The position numbers were made by a program, and so were the translations under genes. Of a DNA stretch of 64,000 nt, positions 1 to 7,483 are shown piece after piece. Within the stretch, counting starts at the first letter, position 1. Every line of letters starts with the position of its first letter. A model generated the notes under the pieces. It saw only the letters and a program-made list of their open reading frames with translations, made no database searches and was not told the origin of the DNA. Source of the stretch: Salinarimonas chemoclinalis (GTDB taxonomy: Bacteria; Pseudomonadota; Alphaproteobacteria; Rhizobiales; Beijerinckiaceae); assembly GCF_041514305.1 (NCBI RefSeq), contig NZ_JBGMWH010000009.1, forward strand, positions 91,440 to 155,439. The letters run 5' to 3'.

Positions 1-1336
1 CGGCGAGCGCGTCGAGGTCGAAGCGGGCGATCTCCTCCTCGAAGAGGCGATGGTAGTTCAGCTCCGAGCGCAGGTGCAGGTACACCGCGCCGAGCCCGAT
101 CGCCGCGCGGTCCATGAAGACGAACTCGCGCGGCACCGTCACCGGCCCCTTCTCCTTGAGCGCCTTGTGCACCTCGAAGGCCTCGCGCCGACCGTAGGCG
201 CCGGGCGAGACGCCGTCGGCGATGGTGCGGGTGCGATCCTCGAGCAGCGGCCCGTAGATGAAGCGCGCCCAGATGTTGAGGATGTCGATCAGCTCGTCGT
301 TGAGCCGCTTGAAGCCCCAGGTCTCGTAGGCGTGGACCATCCGGGCGCGGTCGTTCTCCTGCAGGCCGCGATAGAGGTCGACGACGCCGCCGACGAACTT
401 CGGCGGGAAGATACGCACACAGCCGTAGTCGAGCAGGTTGATGCCCCGCGCCTCGCCGTCCTCCTCCCAGACGGAGTAGTTGCCCAGGTGCGGGTCGCCG
501 TGGATCATCGCCCCCGACGAGAAGGGGTGCCACCAGGCCTTGAACATCGCGATGGCGAGGCGGTTGCGCACCTCGACCGGCTCCTCCTTGTAGCCGAGGA
601 TCTTGTTGCCCTGGAGCCAGCCCAGCGTGAGGAGCCGCTTCGTCGAGAGGTCGTCGACGATGTCCGGCACGCGCACCTCGGGCACGGAGGCGAGCGTGTG
701 GGCGTAGATGCGCGCGTGCTTGGCCTCGCGCACGTAGTCGAGCTCCTCGCGCACCCGCTCGGCGATCTCCTTCTTGATCTCGCTCGTGTCGATCGCCGGA
801 TCCATGCGCTTGTGCAGCGCGAAGACGAAGTCGAGCTGGCGCAGGTCCGCCTCGACCGCGGACTGCATGTCCGGGTACTGCAGCTTGCAGGCGACGTCCC
901 GGCCGTCGAGGGTGGTCGCCCTGTGGACCTGGCCGAGCGACGCGGCCGCCGCCGGCTTGAGGTCGAACTCGCCGAAGCGCGTCCGCCAGCCCTGGCCGAG
1001 CTCGGCCTGCATCCGGCGCTTGACGAAGGCCGCCCCCATGGGCGGCGCCTCCGCCTGGAGCTTCTGGAGCTCCGCGGCGTATTCGGGCGGGACGACGTCC
1101 GGGATGGTGGCGAGCAGCTGCGCCACCTTCATGATCGGGCCCTTCAGGCCGCCGAGCGCCTGGGCGAGCGCGGCGGCGCCCTGCGCGTCCTCGCGCCCGA
1201 GCATGCGCGCGCCGGCCATCCGCGCGGCCACGCCGCCCATGTTCGCGCCCACCCGCGCGTAGCGGGCGGCGCGGGCGGAGAAGCGGTTGGCCTCGCGGTC
1301 GCGGCCAGCGGGCTCGCGGTCGTCTCGATCGCTCAT
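1..1336 (-). CDS. ABC1/AarF/UbiB-family atypical kinase, C-terminus cut by window edge
   Basis: About 445 residues are visible from an ATG at 1336; the gene runs off the left edge, so the C-terminus is missing. The protein shows the ABC1 pattern. GPIMKVAQ at about residues 66-73 corresponds to the family's KxGQ helix, with Ala where Gly is usual. The Ala-rich nucleotide loop AAASLGQVHRA is at about 130-140, followed by the VACKLQYP lysine. A catalytic MIHGDPHLGNY loop and an LLDYGCVR metal-binding segment lie further on. Members of this family support ubiquinone synthesis or act as lipid-linked ATPases or kinases. The MKVAQ variant is common in stand-alone bacterial ABC1 proteins, so ubiB itself is not claimed. 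A 229-bp gap separates it from dksA. Confidence 0.88.
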   Translation of the reverse strand, partial: MSDRDDREPAGRDREANRFSARAARYARVGANMGGVAARMAGARMLGREDAQGAAALAQALGGLKGPIMKVAQLLATIPDVVPPEYAAELQKLQAEAPPMGAAFVKRRMQAELGQGWRTRFGEFDLKPAAAASLGQVHRATTLDGRDVACKLQYPDMQSAVEADLRQLDFVFALHKRMDPAIDTSEIKKEIAERVREELDYVREAKHARIYAHTLASVPEVRVPDIVDDLSTKRLLTLGWLQGNKILGYKEEPVEVRNRLAIAMFKAWWHPFSSGAMIHGDPHLGNYSVWEEDGEARGINLLDYGCVRIFPPKFVGGVVDLYRGLQENDRARMVHAYETWGFKRLNDELIDILNIWARFIYGPLLEDRTRTIADGVSPGAYGRREAFEVHKALKEKGPVTVPREFVFMDRAAIGLGAVYLHLRSELNYHRLFEEEIARFDLDALA

Positions 1337-1532
1337 GGGCTGCGCGTGTCCTCGCCGTCGTCCATGACGAAGGATGTATGGCGCGCCACCCCGTCCGCCA
1401 CCTCCGGCGGGGGAGGCTCAGCGCCGCAGGGGCGCCGGCGTCGCCCCGCCGCGGGTCGAGGGCGATACGACGCGCCGAGGGTGAGGCGACGCACGGCGCG
1501 CGGGACCGGCCGTCGCGCGCCGCGCGCGCATG

Positions 1533-1556
1533 AAAAACGCCGCTCGAGGGCGGCGT
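1533..1556 (-). terminator. Rho-independent terminator of dksA
   Basis: Read on the minus strand just after the dksA stop, ACGCCGC pairs perfectly with GCGGCGT around a six-base loop and is followed by a run of five T. This is a standard intrinsic terminator. Confidence 0.85.
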
Positions 1557-1565
1557 GGAGAACGG

Positions 1566-1985
1566 TCAGTCGTCGCGGTGGACGCGTTCGTTGCGCTCGT
1601 GGCGCTCCTGCGCCTCGAGCGAGAGCGTCGCGATCGGTCGGGCCTCGAGGCGCTTCAGGGAGATCGGCTCGCCGGTCTCCTCGCAATAGCCGTACGACCC
1701 GTCCTCGATGCGCGAGAGCGCCGCGTCGATCTTGGCGATGAGCTTGCGCTGGCGATCGCGGGCGCGCAGCTCGATGGCGCGATCGGTCTCCGAGGAGGCG
1801 CGATCGGCGATGTCGGGGTGGTTCTCGTTCTCGCTCTGGAGCGTGGCGAGCGTCTCGGAGGACTCGCGGATGATGTCCTGCTTCCACTGGAGCAGCTTGC
1901 GCCGGAAGTACTCGCGCTGGCGCTCGTTCATGAAGGGCTCGTCCTCGGTCGGACGGTACCCTTGGTCGATGAGGGTGTTCGACAT
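1566..1985 (-). CDS. dksA: DksA-type RNA polymerase-binding transcription factor (cysteine-poor)
   Basis: 139 aa. An upstream in-frame start exists, but the ATG at 1985 has AGAAGG at SD distance and gives the normal N-terminus MSNTLIDQGYRP. DksA enters the RNA polymerase secondary channel and, with ppGpp, resets rRNA and amino-acid promoters. The coiled-coil tip is conserved (PDIADRA, matching the Asp-x-Ala tip of E. coli DksA). The zinc-finger region keeps its fold sequence (YGYCEETGEPI, RLEARPIATL), but only one of the four zinc cysteines remains; the others are Thr, Ser and Ala. This cysteine-poor form is usual in rhizobia-like alphaproteobacteria. A terminator follows directly. It lies next to fliX. 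Confidence 0.93.
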   Translation of the reverse strand: MSNTLIDQGYRPTEDEPFMNERQREYFRRKLLQWKQDIIRESSETLATLQSENENHPDIADRASSETDRAIELRARDRQRKLIAKIDAALSRIEDGSYGYCEETGEPISLKRLEARPIATLSLEAQERHERNERVHRDD

Positions 1986-2196
1986 GTCGGACCTTCTCGC
2001 TGCCGCCGCGCCCGAGCCTGCGCACTTCGAACCCGCCCTCGGGCGCGGCTCCTTATAGCGGAGCGGTCGCAGCGGGACAATCGACAAAAGCCGGGGATTT
2101 TCGACGGCAATCGAGAGGTTTGCGGCGTACGAAACAGCGCCGTTCGCCGTTCAACCGATTCGCATTCCGCATTCGCGGAGAATCGTCGCCGGCGGG

Positions 2197-2631
2197 TCAG
2201 GCCCGCGCACCGCGACCGTCGCGGGCCGCGAGCTTGGCGATCTCCACCTCGGCGCGCAGCTCGATCTGGGAGAGGATGGCGTCGAGGAGCGGGTCCCCGC
2301 TCGCCTCGCGGCGCTCCGCGAGGCGCGAGGCGACGCGCTTCATGTCCTCGGGCGGCACCCGCCCGCCGAGGATCGCGGCCTTGAGCCGGTCGAGGTCGTC
2401 GAGCATGTCCTGCCCGCGCCGTGCCGCGCGGCGGCGGCGCTCGGCGGGGTCCTCCTCGCCCTGGAGCGCGAGGATGGCGTCGAGGCTCGTCGTCGGGCCG
2501 ACGGAGGAGGCGCGCGGGCCGGAGGCGGTGCTCGGCCCCTCGTCGGCGACGGCGAAGCTCGCCCCTCCCTCGCGGCGGCGCGTTCCCGAGACCGACGGCA
2601 ACGGCACGCCGGGCTTGCCCTCGATGCGCAT
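2197..2631 (-). CDS. fliX: Flagellar assembly regulator FliX
   Basis: 144 aa from the ATG at 2631 (MRIEGKPGVPL). The sequence matches the FliX layout: a short polar N-terminus, a middle with TTSLDAILALQG, a basic ERRRRAARRGQDMLDDLDRLK segment, and the GGRVPPEDMKRVA turn before a C-terminal helix. In Caulobacter, FliX is a membrane-associated partner of the sigma-54 activator FlbD and couples basal-body assembly to class III/IV transcription. Here it diverges from flgI, and the 217-bp intergenic region holds a CtrA-like half-site on its own strand. No flbD gene is in the window. The gene could be transcribed alone, because dksA on the same strand is 211 bp away with its own leader. Confidence 0.85.
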   Translation of the reverse strand: MRIEGKPGVPLPSVSGTRRREGGASFAVADEGPSTASGPRASSVGPTTSLDAILALQGEEDPAERRRRAARRGQDMLDDLDRLKAAILGGRVPPEDMKRVASRLAERREASGDPLLDAILSQIELRAEVEIAKLAARDGRGARA

Positions 2632-2679
2632 GATCCACCCTCCGCTCCCGCCGACGACGCCCCGGAGGATGACGCGATC

Positions 2680-2687
2680 ATGGTTAA
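2680..2687 (-). promoter_or_regulatory. CtrA-type half-site TTAACCAT upstream of fliX
   Basis: The minus strand reads TTAACCAT, the Caulobacter CtrA half-site, 49-56 nt upstream of the fliX start and inside the fliX-flgI divergent region. The surrounding 15-mer CCTTCGTTAACCATG recurs exactly at 37131-37145. Binding by CtrA is inferred. Confidence 0.5.
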
Positions 2688-2848
2688 CGAAGGATTGACG
2701 GCCCGGCAGGAACTGCCCGGCGCGGGACGATCCTGCCGTGCCCGTGCGGGACCCCGGCGGCGTGCCGGGGCGCCGATCCCTTGCGCCGCTTGGGCTGCGC
2801 GGCTGGCACGGGCTTCGCGTGGGCGGAAACGTCCAGGAGGAGGACATC

Positions 2849-4033
2849 ATGGTCCCGTCGGCCTCGCGTCTCGCCGCTCTCTCGCTCGCAATGCTCCGCA
2901 CGACGCGCCGCGCGGTCCTCGCGCTCTGCGCGCTCGCGCTCGTGCTGCCGCCCGTCCCGGCGGCGGCGGACGCGGTGCGCCCGCTCACCACGCTGTCGCG
3001 GATCAAGGATCTCGCCGACGTCGAGGGCGTGCGGCAGAACCAGCTCGTGGGATACGGCCTCGTGGTCGGCCTCAACGGCACCGGCGACGGGCTCAACAAC
3101 TCCCCCTTCACCCGCCAGTCGCTCACCGCGATGCTCGAGCGGCTGGGCGTCAACACCCGCGGGCAGAACCTGCGCACGGCGAACGTCGCCGCGGTGATGG
3201 TGACGGCGAACCTGCCCGCCTTCTCGACCCAGGGCACCCGGCTCGACGTGACGGTCTCGGCTCTGGGCGACGCCTCCTCGCTCCAGGGCGGCACGCTGCT
3301 GGTGACGCCGCTGCTCGGCGCCGACGGCGAGGTCTATGCCGTGGCGCAGGGCCCCGTCGCCATCGCCGGCTTCGCGGCACAGGGCGCCGCCGCCTCGATC
3401 ACGCAGGGCGTGCCCACGGTGGGGCGCATCGCCAACGGCGCCTTGATCGAGCGCGAGATCGAGTTCGCCCTCGACGCCCAGCGCGGCCTGCGGCTCGCCC
3501 TGCGCAACCCGGACTTCACCACCGCCCGGCGGATGGCCGCGGCGATCAACGCCTTCATGGGTGCCGGCGTCGCCGAGCCGCTCAACCCCTCCTCGGTCGC
3601 GATCATGCTGCCGCAGAACTATCCCGGCAACATCGTCTCGTTGCTCACCGACATCGAGCAGCTGCGCGTCGAGCCCGATCAGCCCGCCCGCGTCGTCATC
3701 GACGAGCGCTCGGGCATCATCGTGATGGGCCGCGACGTGCGGGTCTCGACGGTGGCGGTGGCGCAGGGGAACCTCACCGTCACGATCAGCGAGCAGCCGC
3801 AGGTCGCCCAGCCCGACCCGCTCTCGCTCGGCGAGACGGTCGTCGTGCCGCGCACCGGCGTGCAGGTCGACGCGGACGGCGACCAGCGCCTCACCATCGT
3901 CGACACCGGCGTGTCGCTGCGCGAACTCGTCGACGGGCTCAACGCGCTGGGCGTCGGCCCGCGCGACCTCATCGCCATCCTCCAGGCGATCAAGGCGGCG
4001 GGCGCGCTCCAGGCCGAGATCGAGGTGATGTGA
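2849..4033 (+). CDS. flgI: Flagellar P-ring protein precursor FlgI
   Basis: 394 aa. The ATG at 2849 sits directly behind a strong CAGGAGGAGG and is preferred over the 5' extension of the reading frame. A signal peptide follows; its basic-hydrophobic core starts at an internal Met (residue 15) with cleavage near PAAA-DAV. The mature protein begins with the typical RIKDLADVEGVRQNQLVGYG and VVGLNGTGDG. FlgI is exported by Sec and forms the periplasmic P-ring around the rod. It contains LLTDIEQLRVEPDQPARVV in the middle and ends with DLIAILQAIKAAGALQAEIE, as in the family. The stop overlaps the flgJ start, so the two are probably translationally coupled. Confidence 0.96.
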   Translation: MVPSASRLAALSLAMLRTTRRAVLALCALALVLPPVPAAADAVRPLTTLSRIKDLADVEGVRQNQLVGYGLVVGLNGTGDGLNNSPFTRQSLTAMLERLGVNTRGQNLRTANVAAVMVTANLPAFSTQGTRLDVTVSALGDASSLQGGTLLVTPLLGADGEVYAVAQGPVAIAGFAAQGAAASITQGVPTVGRIANGALIEREIEFALDAQRGLRLALRNPDFTTARRMAAAINAFMGAGVAEPLNPSSVAIMLPQNYPGNIVSLLTDIEQLRVEPDQPARVVIDERSGIIVMGRDVRVSTVAVAQGNLTVTISEQPQVAQPDPLSLGETVVVPRTGVQVDADGDQRLTIVDTGVSLRELVDGLNALGVGPRDLIAILQAIKAAGALQAEIEVM

Positions 4034-4386
4034 TGAACCCGACCCTGTCCGCCTACGCCGCGACCCAGACCAGTCTCGCCGGTCGGCTCGAGACGGCCCG
4101 GTCCGGGCTCTCCGACGCCGCCTCGGCGGGTCGCGTGTCCCCCGAGCGCGCCTCCCGCGCGCGGGAGACCGCCCGCGAGTTCGAAACGATGATGCTCGAG
4201 GAGATGCTCGGGCGCGTCTTCGAGAGCGTCGGCGAGGTCGGCCTGTTCGGCGAGGCCGGGCCGGGCGCGGGGATGTACCAGTCGATGCTCGTGAAGGAAT
4301 ACGCCGGCAAGATCGCCGAGCGCGGCGGGCTCGGCCTCGCCGACGGCGTCTATGCCGAGATCCTCAAGCTGCAGGAGGGCGCCTGA
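4033..4386 (+). CDS. flgJ: Single-domain FlgJ (CheL-type rod assembly protein)
   Basis: 117 aa. The ATG overlaps the flgI stop codon. The protein consists only of the FlgJ N-terminal rod-binding domain: AREFETMMLEEMLGRVFESV at about 48-67, then GAGMYQSMLVKEYAGKIAERGGLGLA. The C-terminal muramidase domain present in enterobacterial FlgJ is absent, as is normal in alphaproteobacteria. It scaffolds rod assembly in the periplasm, and another enzyme must open the peptidoglycan. The lytic transglycosylase at 11198-11776 is a candidate. Confidence 0.9.
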   Translation: MNPTLSAYAATQTSLAGRLETARSGLSDAASAGRVSPERASRARETAREFETMMLEEMLGRVFESVGEVGLFGEAGPGAGMYQSMLVKEYAGKIAERGGLGLADGVYAEILKLQEGA

Positions 4387-4387
4387 C

Positions 4388-4894
4388 ATGTGGGCCGATC
4401 AACAGGACGAGCCGGCCGAGCCGGTGCCGCACGTCGGCACGAAGGCCGCCGCGGAGGCGCTCGTCGCCGAGGTGCGGGGGGTCATGCAGGAGCTCGAGAA
4501 GCTGCTCGAGGTGGAGACCGCGCACGTGCGGGCCGGGCGCATCCGCGACGGCCTCGCCCAGGAGGCGCGCAAGAGCGCGCTGACCTCGCGCTACGTCCTC
4601 GGCCTGGAGGCGCTCAAGGCGAACGCGATCGCCCTCGCCCGCTTCGTGCCGGACGCGCTGGAGCGGCTCAAGGCCGAGCACGACGCCTTCCAGCGTACGA
4701 TCGAGACGAACCAGATCGTGCTCGCCACCGCCCGTGCGGTCTCCGAAGGGCTCGTGCGCTCGCTCTCCGGCGAGCTCGGCGGCGGCACGAGCGCGGCGGG
4801 ATACGGGCCGGGCGGGGCGCGCGCGGCGGGCGGCGGCTACGGCGCGCCTGTGGCGAGCGGCAACGGCTCGCTCGTTCTCTCCCGCAGCCTGTGA
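4388..4894 (+). CDS. FlgN-like flagellar export chaperone (FlbY-type)
   Basis: 168 aa, starting 1 nt after the flgJ stop. It is mostly helical (residues about 20-130), with a stretch resembling FlgN proteins: ALVAEVRGVMQELEKLLEVE, then ALEALKANAIALARFVPDALERLK and QRTIETNQIVLATARAVSEG. The last 35 residues are Gly/Ala-rich. In Caulobacter the flgI-cheL pair is followed by flbY, and this gene has that position and size. FlgN chaperones hold hook-filament junction proteins before export. The assignment rests on fold pattern and neighbourhood rather than a sharp motif. Confidence 0.65.
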   Translation: MWADQQDEPAEPVPHVGTKAAAEALVAEVRGVMQELEKLLEVETAHVRAGRIRDGLAQEARKSALTSRYVLGLEALKANAIALARFVPDALERLKAEHDAFQRTIETNQIVLATARAVSEGLVRSLSGELGGGTSAAGYGPGGARAAGGGYGAPVASGNGSLVLSRSL

Positions 4895-4911
4895 TGCGAT
4901 TCGTCGATGCG

Positions 4912-4929
4912 TTTACCGTTTCCTTAAAC
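4912..4929 (+). promoter_or_regulatory. Possible CtrA-like site upstream of flaG
   Basis: TTACC, six bases, then TTAAACC resembles the tandem TTAA-N7-TTAA arrangement of CtrA boxes. It lies 67-84 nt upstream of the flaG start. The match is imperfect. Confidence 0.3.
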
Positions 4930-4995
4930 CTCCGATTCAGCGGACCGCGCTAGGGTCCACGACGGCCGGGAGGCTGTTTGGACAGGAGGTCCGTC

Positions 4996-5382
4996 ATGGA
5001 CGTCGGCAGCGTTCAGAAGACGCCCGCCGTCGCGAGCGCGCGGCAGGCTGCGAGCCAGACCGTCGTCGCTGCGGTGCAGCGGCCGGACACCGCCACGCCG
5101 GCGCGGCCGGTGGCGACGGTGCTCGATCCCTCGCGCAGCGTCAGCCAGATCGCGGAGAGCGAGGCCGTGCGCCTCGACACGAGCCCGGGCGCCGAGGATC
5201 GCGCCGCGCTCGACGAGGCGATGAAGCGCGTGCTCGCGCGGCGTACGGACATCGACGAGGCGACCCGCGCCGTGGTGACGCGCACCGTCGACACGGATTC
5301 GGGCGAGGTCGTGGATCAGGTCCCGGCCGAGATGCTGCTCAAGCTGCGCGCCTACATCCGCGGCGCCGAGCCCGGCCGCTGA
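4996..5382 (+). CDS. FlaG-like flagellar protein
   Basis: 128 aa. The ATG at 4996 has GGACAGGAGG in SD position; an upstream TTG in frame is rejected. The C-terminal half carries the FlaG signature pattern: a short strand VVTRTVDTDSGEVVDQVPAE followed by a Leu-rich helix MLLKLRAYIRG. The N-terminal half is low-complexity and Ala/Thr-rich. FlaG proteins affect filament length or flagellin export in other bacteria; the exact role here is not known. It converges on flaF, with 51 bp between the stops. Confidence 0.7.
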   Translation: MDVGSVQKTPAVASARQAASQTVVAAVQRPDTATPARPVATVLDPSRSVSQIAESEAVRLDTSPGAEDRAALDEAMKRVLARRTDIDEATRAVVTRTVDTDSGEVVDQVPAEMLLKLRAYIRGAEPGR

Positions 5383-5433
5383 GGCCGGGAGCGCCCGCGG
5401 CGCTCCCGCTCCCGCGAGGCGCGGGAGGATCGA

Positions 5434-5802
5434 TCACGCCGCCTGGCCCCGGAGGCCGGCGGCGATGTCGACGTTGATGGACACGAGGATGTCGAGGCGC
5501 TCGGCCGCCGGCTTCTCGTAGATCTCGTCCATGCGCCGGAACACGAAGACCCCGAGGCTCGCGAGGTTGCCCTTGAGCTCGATCGGCAGCGGATTCGACT
5601 GGTCCACGATCGAGGGCAGGAAGACCGACCAGATCCGCTTGTTGTAGTCGAGGGCCTCCTCGCGCAGCTCGGGCTCGGAGAAGCGCTCGCGCGCGGCCTG
5701 GAGCTTCGCGGCCGCACGCATGAAGAGGTTGGCCTCCAACTCGCGCTGGTCGACCGTCGCCGTCTTCGCCGTGCTGGCGTAGGCCTGGGCGGCGTTGTTC
5801 AT
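5434..5802 (-). CDS. flaF: FlaF, flagellin-specific regulator/chaperone
   Basis: 122 aa from the ATG at 5802 (MNNAAQAYASTAKTA). It is a clear FlaF: the N-terminus, RELEANLFMRAAAKLQ, ALDYNKRIWSVFLPSIVDQS and KGNLASLGVFVFRR are all in order at the normal length. In Caulobacter, FlaF is needed for flagellin synthesis and export and acts with FlbT. It is the last gene of the minus-strand flagellar block, 90 bp behind flbT. The element TTAAGGTTGA lies 49-58 bp upstream and recurs before flagellin 2. Confidence 0.95.
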   Translation of the reverse strand: MNNAAQAYASTAKTATVDQRELEANLFMRAAAKLQAARERFSEPELREEALDYNKRIWSVFLPSIVDQSNPLPIELKGNLASLGVFVFRRMDEIYEKPAAERLDILVSINVDIAAGLRGQAA

Positions 5803-5850
5803 TCCTCTAACCCCCGGACTGCGTGTCACGAAGATCGTGATCGATCGATG

Positions 5851-5860
5851 TTAAGGTTGA
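5851..5860 (-). promoter_or_regulatory. Shared upstream element of flaF (TTAAGGTTGA on +)
   Basis: On the flaF strand this reads TCAACCTTAA. The same decamer is at 11105-11114 upstream of flagellin 2, at a similar distance from the start codon. It may be a common regulator site; no factor is identified. Confidence 0.35.
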
Positions 5861-5892
5861 GTTGCCGTCGTCACCACGGGTCGAGACGATCC

Positions 5893-6288
5893 TCACGCGG
5901 CCCGCGCGTGGGCGATGATCGAACTCTCGTAGGCGATCAGCTTGCGGCAGATCTTGAGGGCGCCGTAGAGGTTCTGCGTCACGAACCGCTCCGTGATCGC
6001 CTCGAGGAAGCGCTTCGTGCTCGGCGCCGCCCCGACGATCTCGGCCGCGAGCGCCTGGAACGCGGGCGCGGCCTCCTCGAAGGACAGCTCCTCGAGATAG
6101 ACCCGCTCGATGACGAGGTAGAGCTTCTTGCAGACCGTGTCCGCCTGCTCGGGCGTGATCACGTCCTTGCACCGCAGGATCGGCGCGCGACCGTCGACGA
6201 CGAAGGTCGTGCGCGTGGGCCCGTTGGTGAGCGCCACCTTGCCGATGATGATCCGTTCGTTCGGCTTGAGCTCGATGCGCAGCGCCAT
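5893..6288 (-). CDS. flbT: FlbT, flagellin mRNA translation repressor
   Basis: 131 aa from the ATG at 6288 (MALRIELKPNERIIIG); the longer upstream frame lacks the family N-terminus. Typical segments include GRAPILRCKDVITPEQADTV, the KKLYLVIERVYLEE region, and FVTQNLYGALKICRKLI near the end. In Caulobacter, FlbT binds the 5' leader of flagellin mRNA and promotes its decay until the hook is complete. Position beside flaF and flagellin fits. A 15-bp palindrome (TTAAGC, AAT, GCTTAA) lies 47-61 nt upstream of the start, at 6335-6349. Confidence 0.95.
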   Translation of the reverse strand: MALRIELKPNERIIIGKVALTNGPTRTTFVVDGRAPILRCKDVITPEQADTVCKKLYLVIERVYLEELSFEEAAPAFQALAAEIVGAAPSTKRFLEAITERFVTQNLYGALKICRKLIAYESSIIAHARAA

Positions 6289-6334
6289 CTCGGCCTCCGT
6301 GGGATCCGCCTCGAGGAGCTTAGGGGCGACGTGG

Positions 6335-6349
6335 TTAAGCAATGCTTAA
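6335..6349. promoter_or_regulatory. Perfect palindrome upstream of flbT
   Basis: TTAAGC and GCTTAA flank AAT with perfect symmetry, 47-61 nt from the flbT start. It is a candidate regulator site; the binding protein is unknown. Confidence 0.35.
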
Positions 6350-6356
6350 ACGGCGA

Positions 6357-6416
6357 GCGCCGCGCCCCTCGCGGGGCGCGGCGTCTGGTTTTCCCGCCCC
6401 TCGCGGGGCGCGGCGT
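6357..6416. terminator. Two tandem GC-rich hairpins between flagellin 1 and flbT
   Basis: The first hairpin (6357-6384) has an 11-bp perfect stem of CGCCGCGCCCC type around TCGC plus a wobble pair. A second, shorter stem with the same CCCC-TCGC-GGGG core lies at about 6397-6416. They follow the flagellin 1 stop on the minus strand. They probably attenuate or end flagellin transcription and stabilise the 3' end, although no clear T-run follows. Confidence 0.55.
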
Positions 6417-6440
6417 CGGATCTCGCGCCGACGTGCGCGA

Positions 6441-7286
6441 TCAGAACAGTCGCAGGACCGACTGGTCGCGCTGGGAGGCCAGCGCCAGCGCCGTCTGGGC
6501 GATCTGGTTGCGGGTGTTGAGCGAGGTGAGCTTGGCGCCCTCCTCGTTCAGGTCCGCGAGCGTCCAGTCGTCCGCGCCGGCGCGCAGCGTGTTGATCATG
6601 TTGGAGGTGAAGTCCTGGCGCGCCGTGACGATGGCGTTGTTGGCGCCGAGACGGCTCGCCTCGGAACGCAGCGTCGTGATCGCCGTGCGGATCGAGGTGA
6701 GCGCGGTGGCGATGTTGGCGTTGCCGGCCGTCGACGTCGTGTCGGCGTTCGACCAGCTGCCCACCGCGCCCGTCGTGACGCCGAGCGTGGCCGCGTTGAG
6801 CACCGTGCCGCTGTTGACCGACAGCGCCAGCGAGGCGGTGGTGTCGCTGGCGTCGAAGCGGACGTTGAGCGTGCCGCCGTTGAGCAGGTTGACGCCGCCG
6901 TAACCGGAGTTGCGCATCAGGTCGTCGACCTGGCGGACCACCTCGTTGAACTGCGTCTGGAGGGTGTCGCGCACCGCGCCGTCCTGCTCGGCGGCGGCCT
7001 GGTTGGCGAGACCCTGGGCGGTCTCGAACAGCTTCTTCATGCCCTCGATGCCGTTCGTCGCCGCGGAGATCGTCCGCGTCGCCTGCTGCATCGAGTCCTG
7101 GAGGCCGGCGAGGTCGTTCGACCGGTCGCGCAGGCCCGCCGCCGAGAAGAAGGCGAGCGGGTTGTCGATGGCCGAGTTGACCTTCAGGCCGGTGGCGAGA
7201 CGCTGCTCGGCCTGGTTCGCGTTCCGGGTGGTCTGCTGGATGGTGAGCAGCGTGTTGCGGATGCCCGAGGAAAGTGCGATCTGCAT
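6441..7286 (-). CDS. Flagellin 1
   Basis: 281 aa from the ATG at 7286, with AAGGAG seven bases upstream. It has the usual two conserved ends and a very short centre. The N-terminal D0/D1 region includes EQRLATGLKVNSAIDNP, AAGLRDRSNDLAGLQDSMQ and GIEGMKKLFETAQGLANQA. The C-terminal D1/D0 region ends ARQDFTSNMINTLRAGADDW and ASQRDQSVLRLF. It is exported by the flagellar type III system and forms the filament. A paralogue at 10216-11067 is nearly identical apart from the first 30 residues and scattered sites. The central region is rich in Ser and Thr, which could accept sugars from the neighbouring glycosyltransferases. Confidence 0.97.
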   Translation of the reverse strand: MQIALSSGIRNTLLTIQQTTRNANQAEQRLATGLKVNSAIDNPLAFFSAAGLRDRSNDLAGLQDSMQQATRTISAATNGIEGMKKLFETAQGLANQAAAEQDGAVRDTLQTQFNEVVRQVDDLMRNSGYGGVNLLNGGTLNVRFDASDTTASLALSVNSGTVLNAATLGVTTGAVGSWSNADTTSTAGNANIATALTSIRTAITTLRSEASRLGANNAIVTARQDFTSNMINTLRAGADDWTLADLNEEGAKLTSLNTRNQIAQTALALASQRDQSVLRLF

Positions 7287-7311
7287 GACGAACTCCTTCT
7301 GTGTCGCCGAC

Positions 7312-7328
7312 GAGGCTCTTCTAGCCTC
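7312..7328 (-). promoter_or_regulatory. Hairpin in the flagellin 1 leader
   Basis: GAGGCT pairs with AGCCTC around a five-base loop, 26-42 nt before the start codon on the minus strand. A leader structure at this place could be the RNA target of FlbT; that role is inferred from Caulobacter. Confidence 0.4.
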
Positions 7329-7369
7329 TGGCGCAGACTGCACGATCGCGAGTAAAGGACCGGTTCAAG

Positions 7370-7388
7370 AACGTGCCTAACGCACGTT
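7370..7388. promoter_or_regulatory. Perfect inverted repeat upstream of flagellin 1
   Basis: AACGTGC and GCACGTT are perfect complements separated by five bases, about 84-102 nt upstream of the flagellin 1 start. It is a candidate operator for the flagellin promoter; the regulator is unknown. Confidence 0.4.
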
Positions 7389-7408
7389 AAGACTTCAGCG
7401 GGCGCATG

Positions 7409-7434
7409 AAAAAGGCCCGCACGAGGCGGGCCTT
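7409..7434 (-). terminator. Rho-independent terminator after the GT2 gene
   Basis: On the minus strand, AAGGCCCGC pairs perfectly with GCGGGCCTT around a five-base loop and runs into five T. It ends the flagellin 2/glycosyltransferase transcript, so flagellin 1 should have its own promoter. Confidence 0.85.
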
Positions 7435-7483
7435 CGAGAAAGCGGCGAACGAAAGCTTGCGACGAACGCCGCAAGTCGAACGA

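Noticed and set aside
50..1741. 563-codon plus-strand frame at the window start
   Set aside because: It is the antisense shadow of the ABC1 kinase, whose motifs are on the minus strand.
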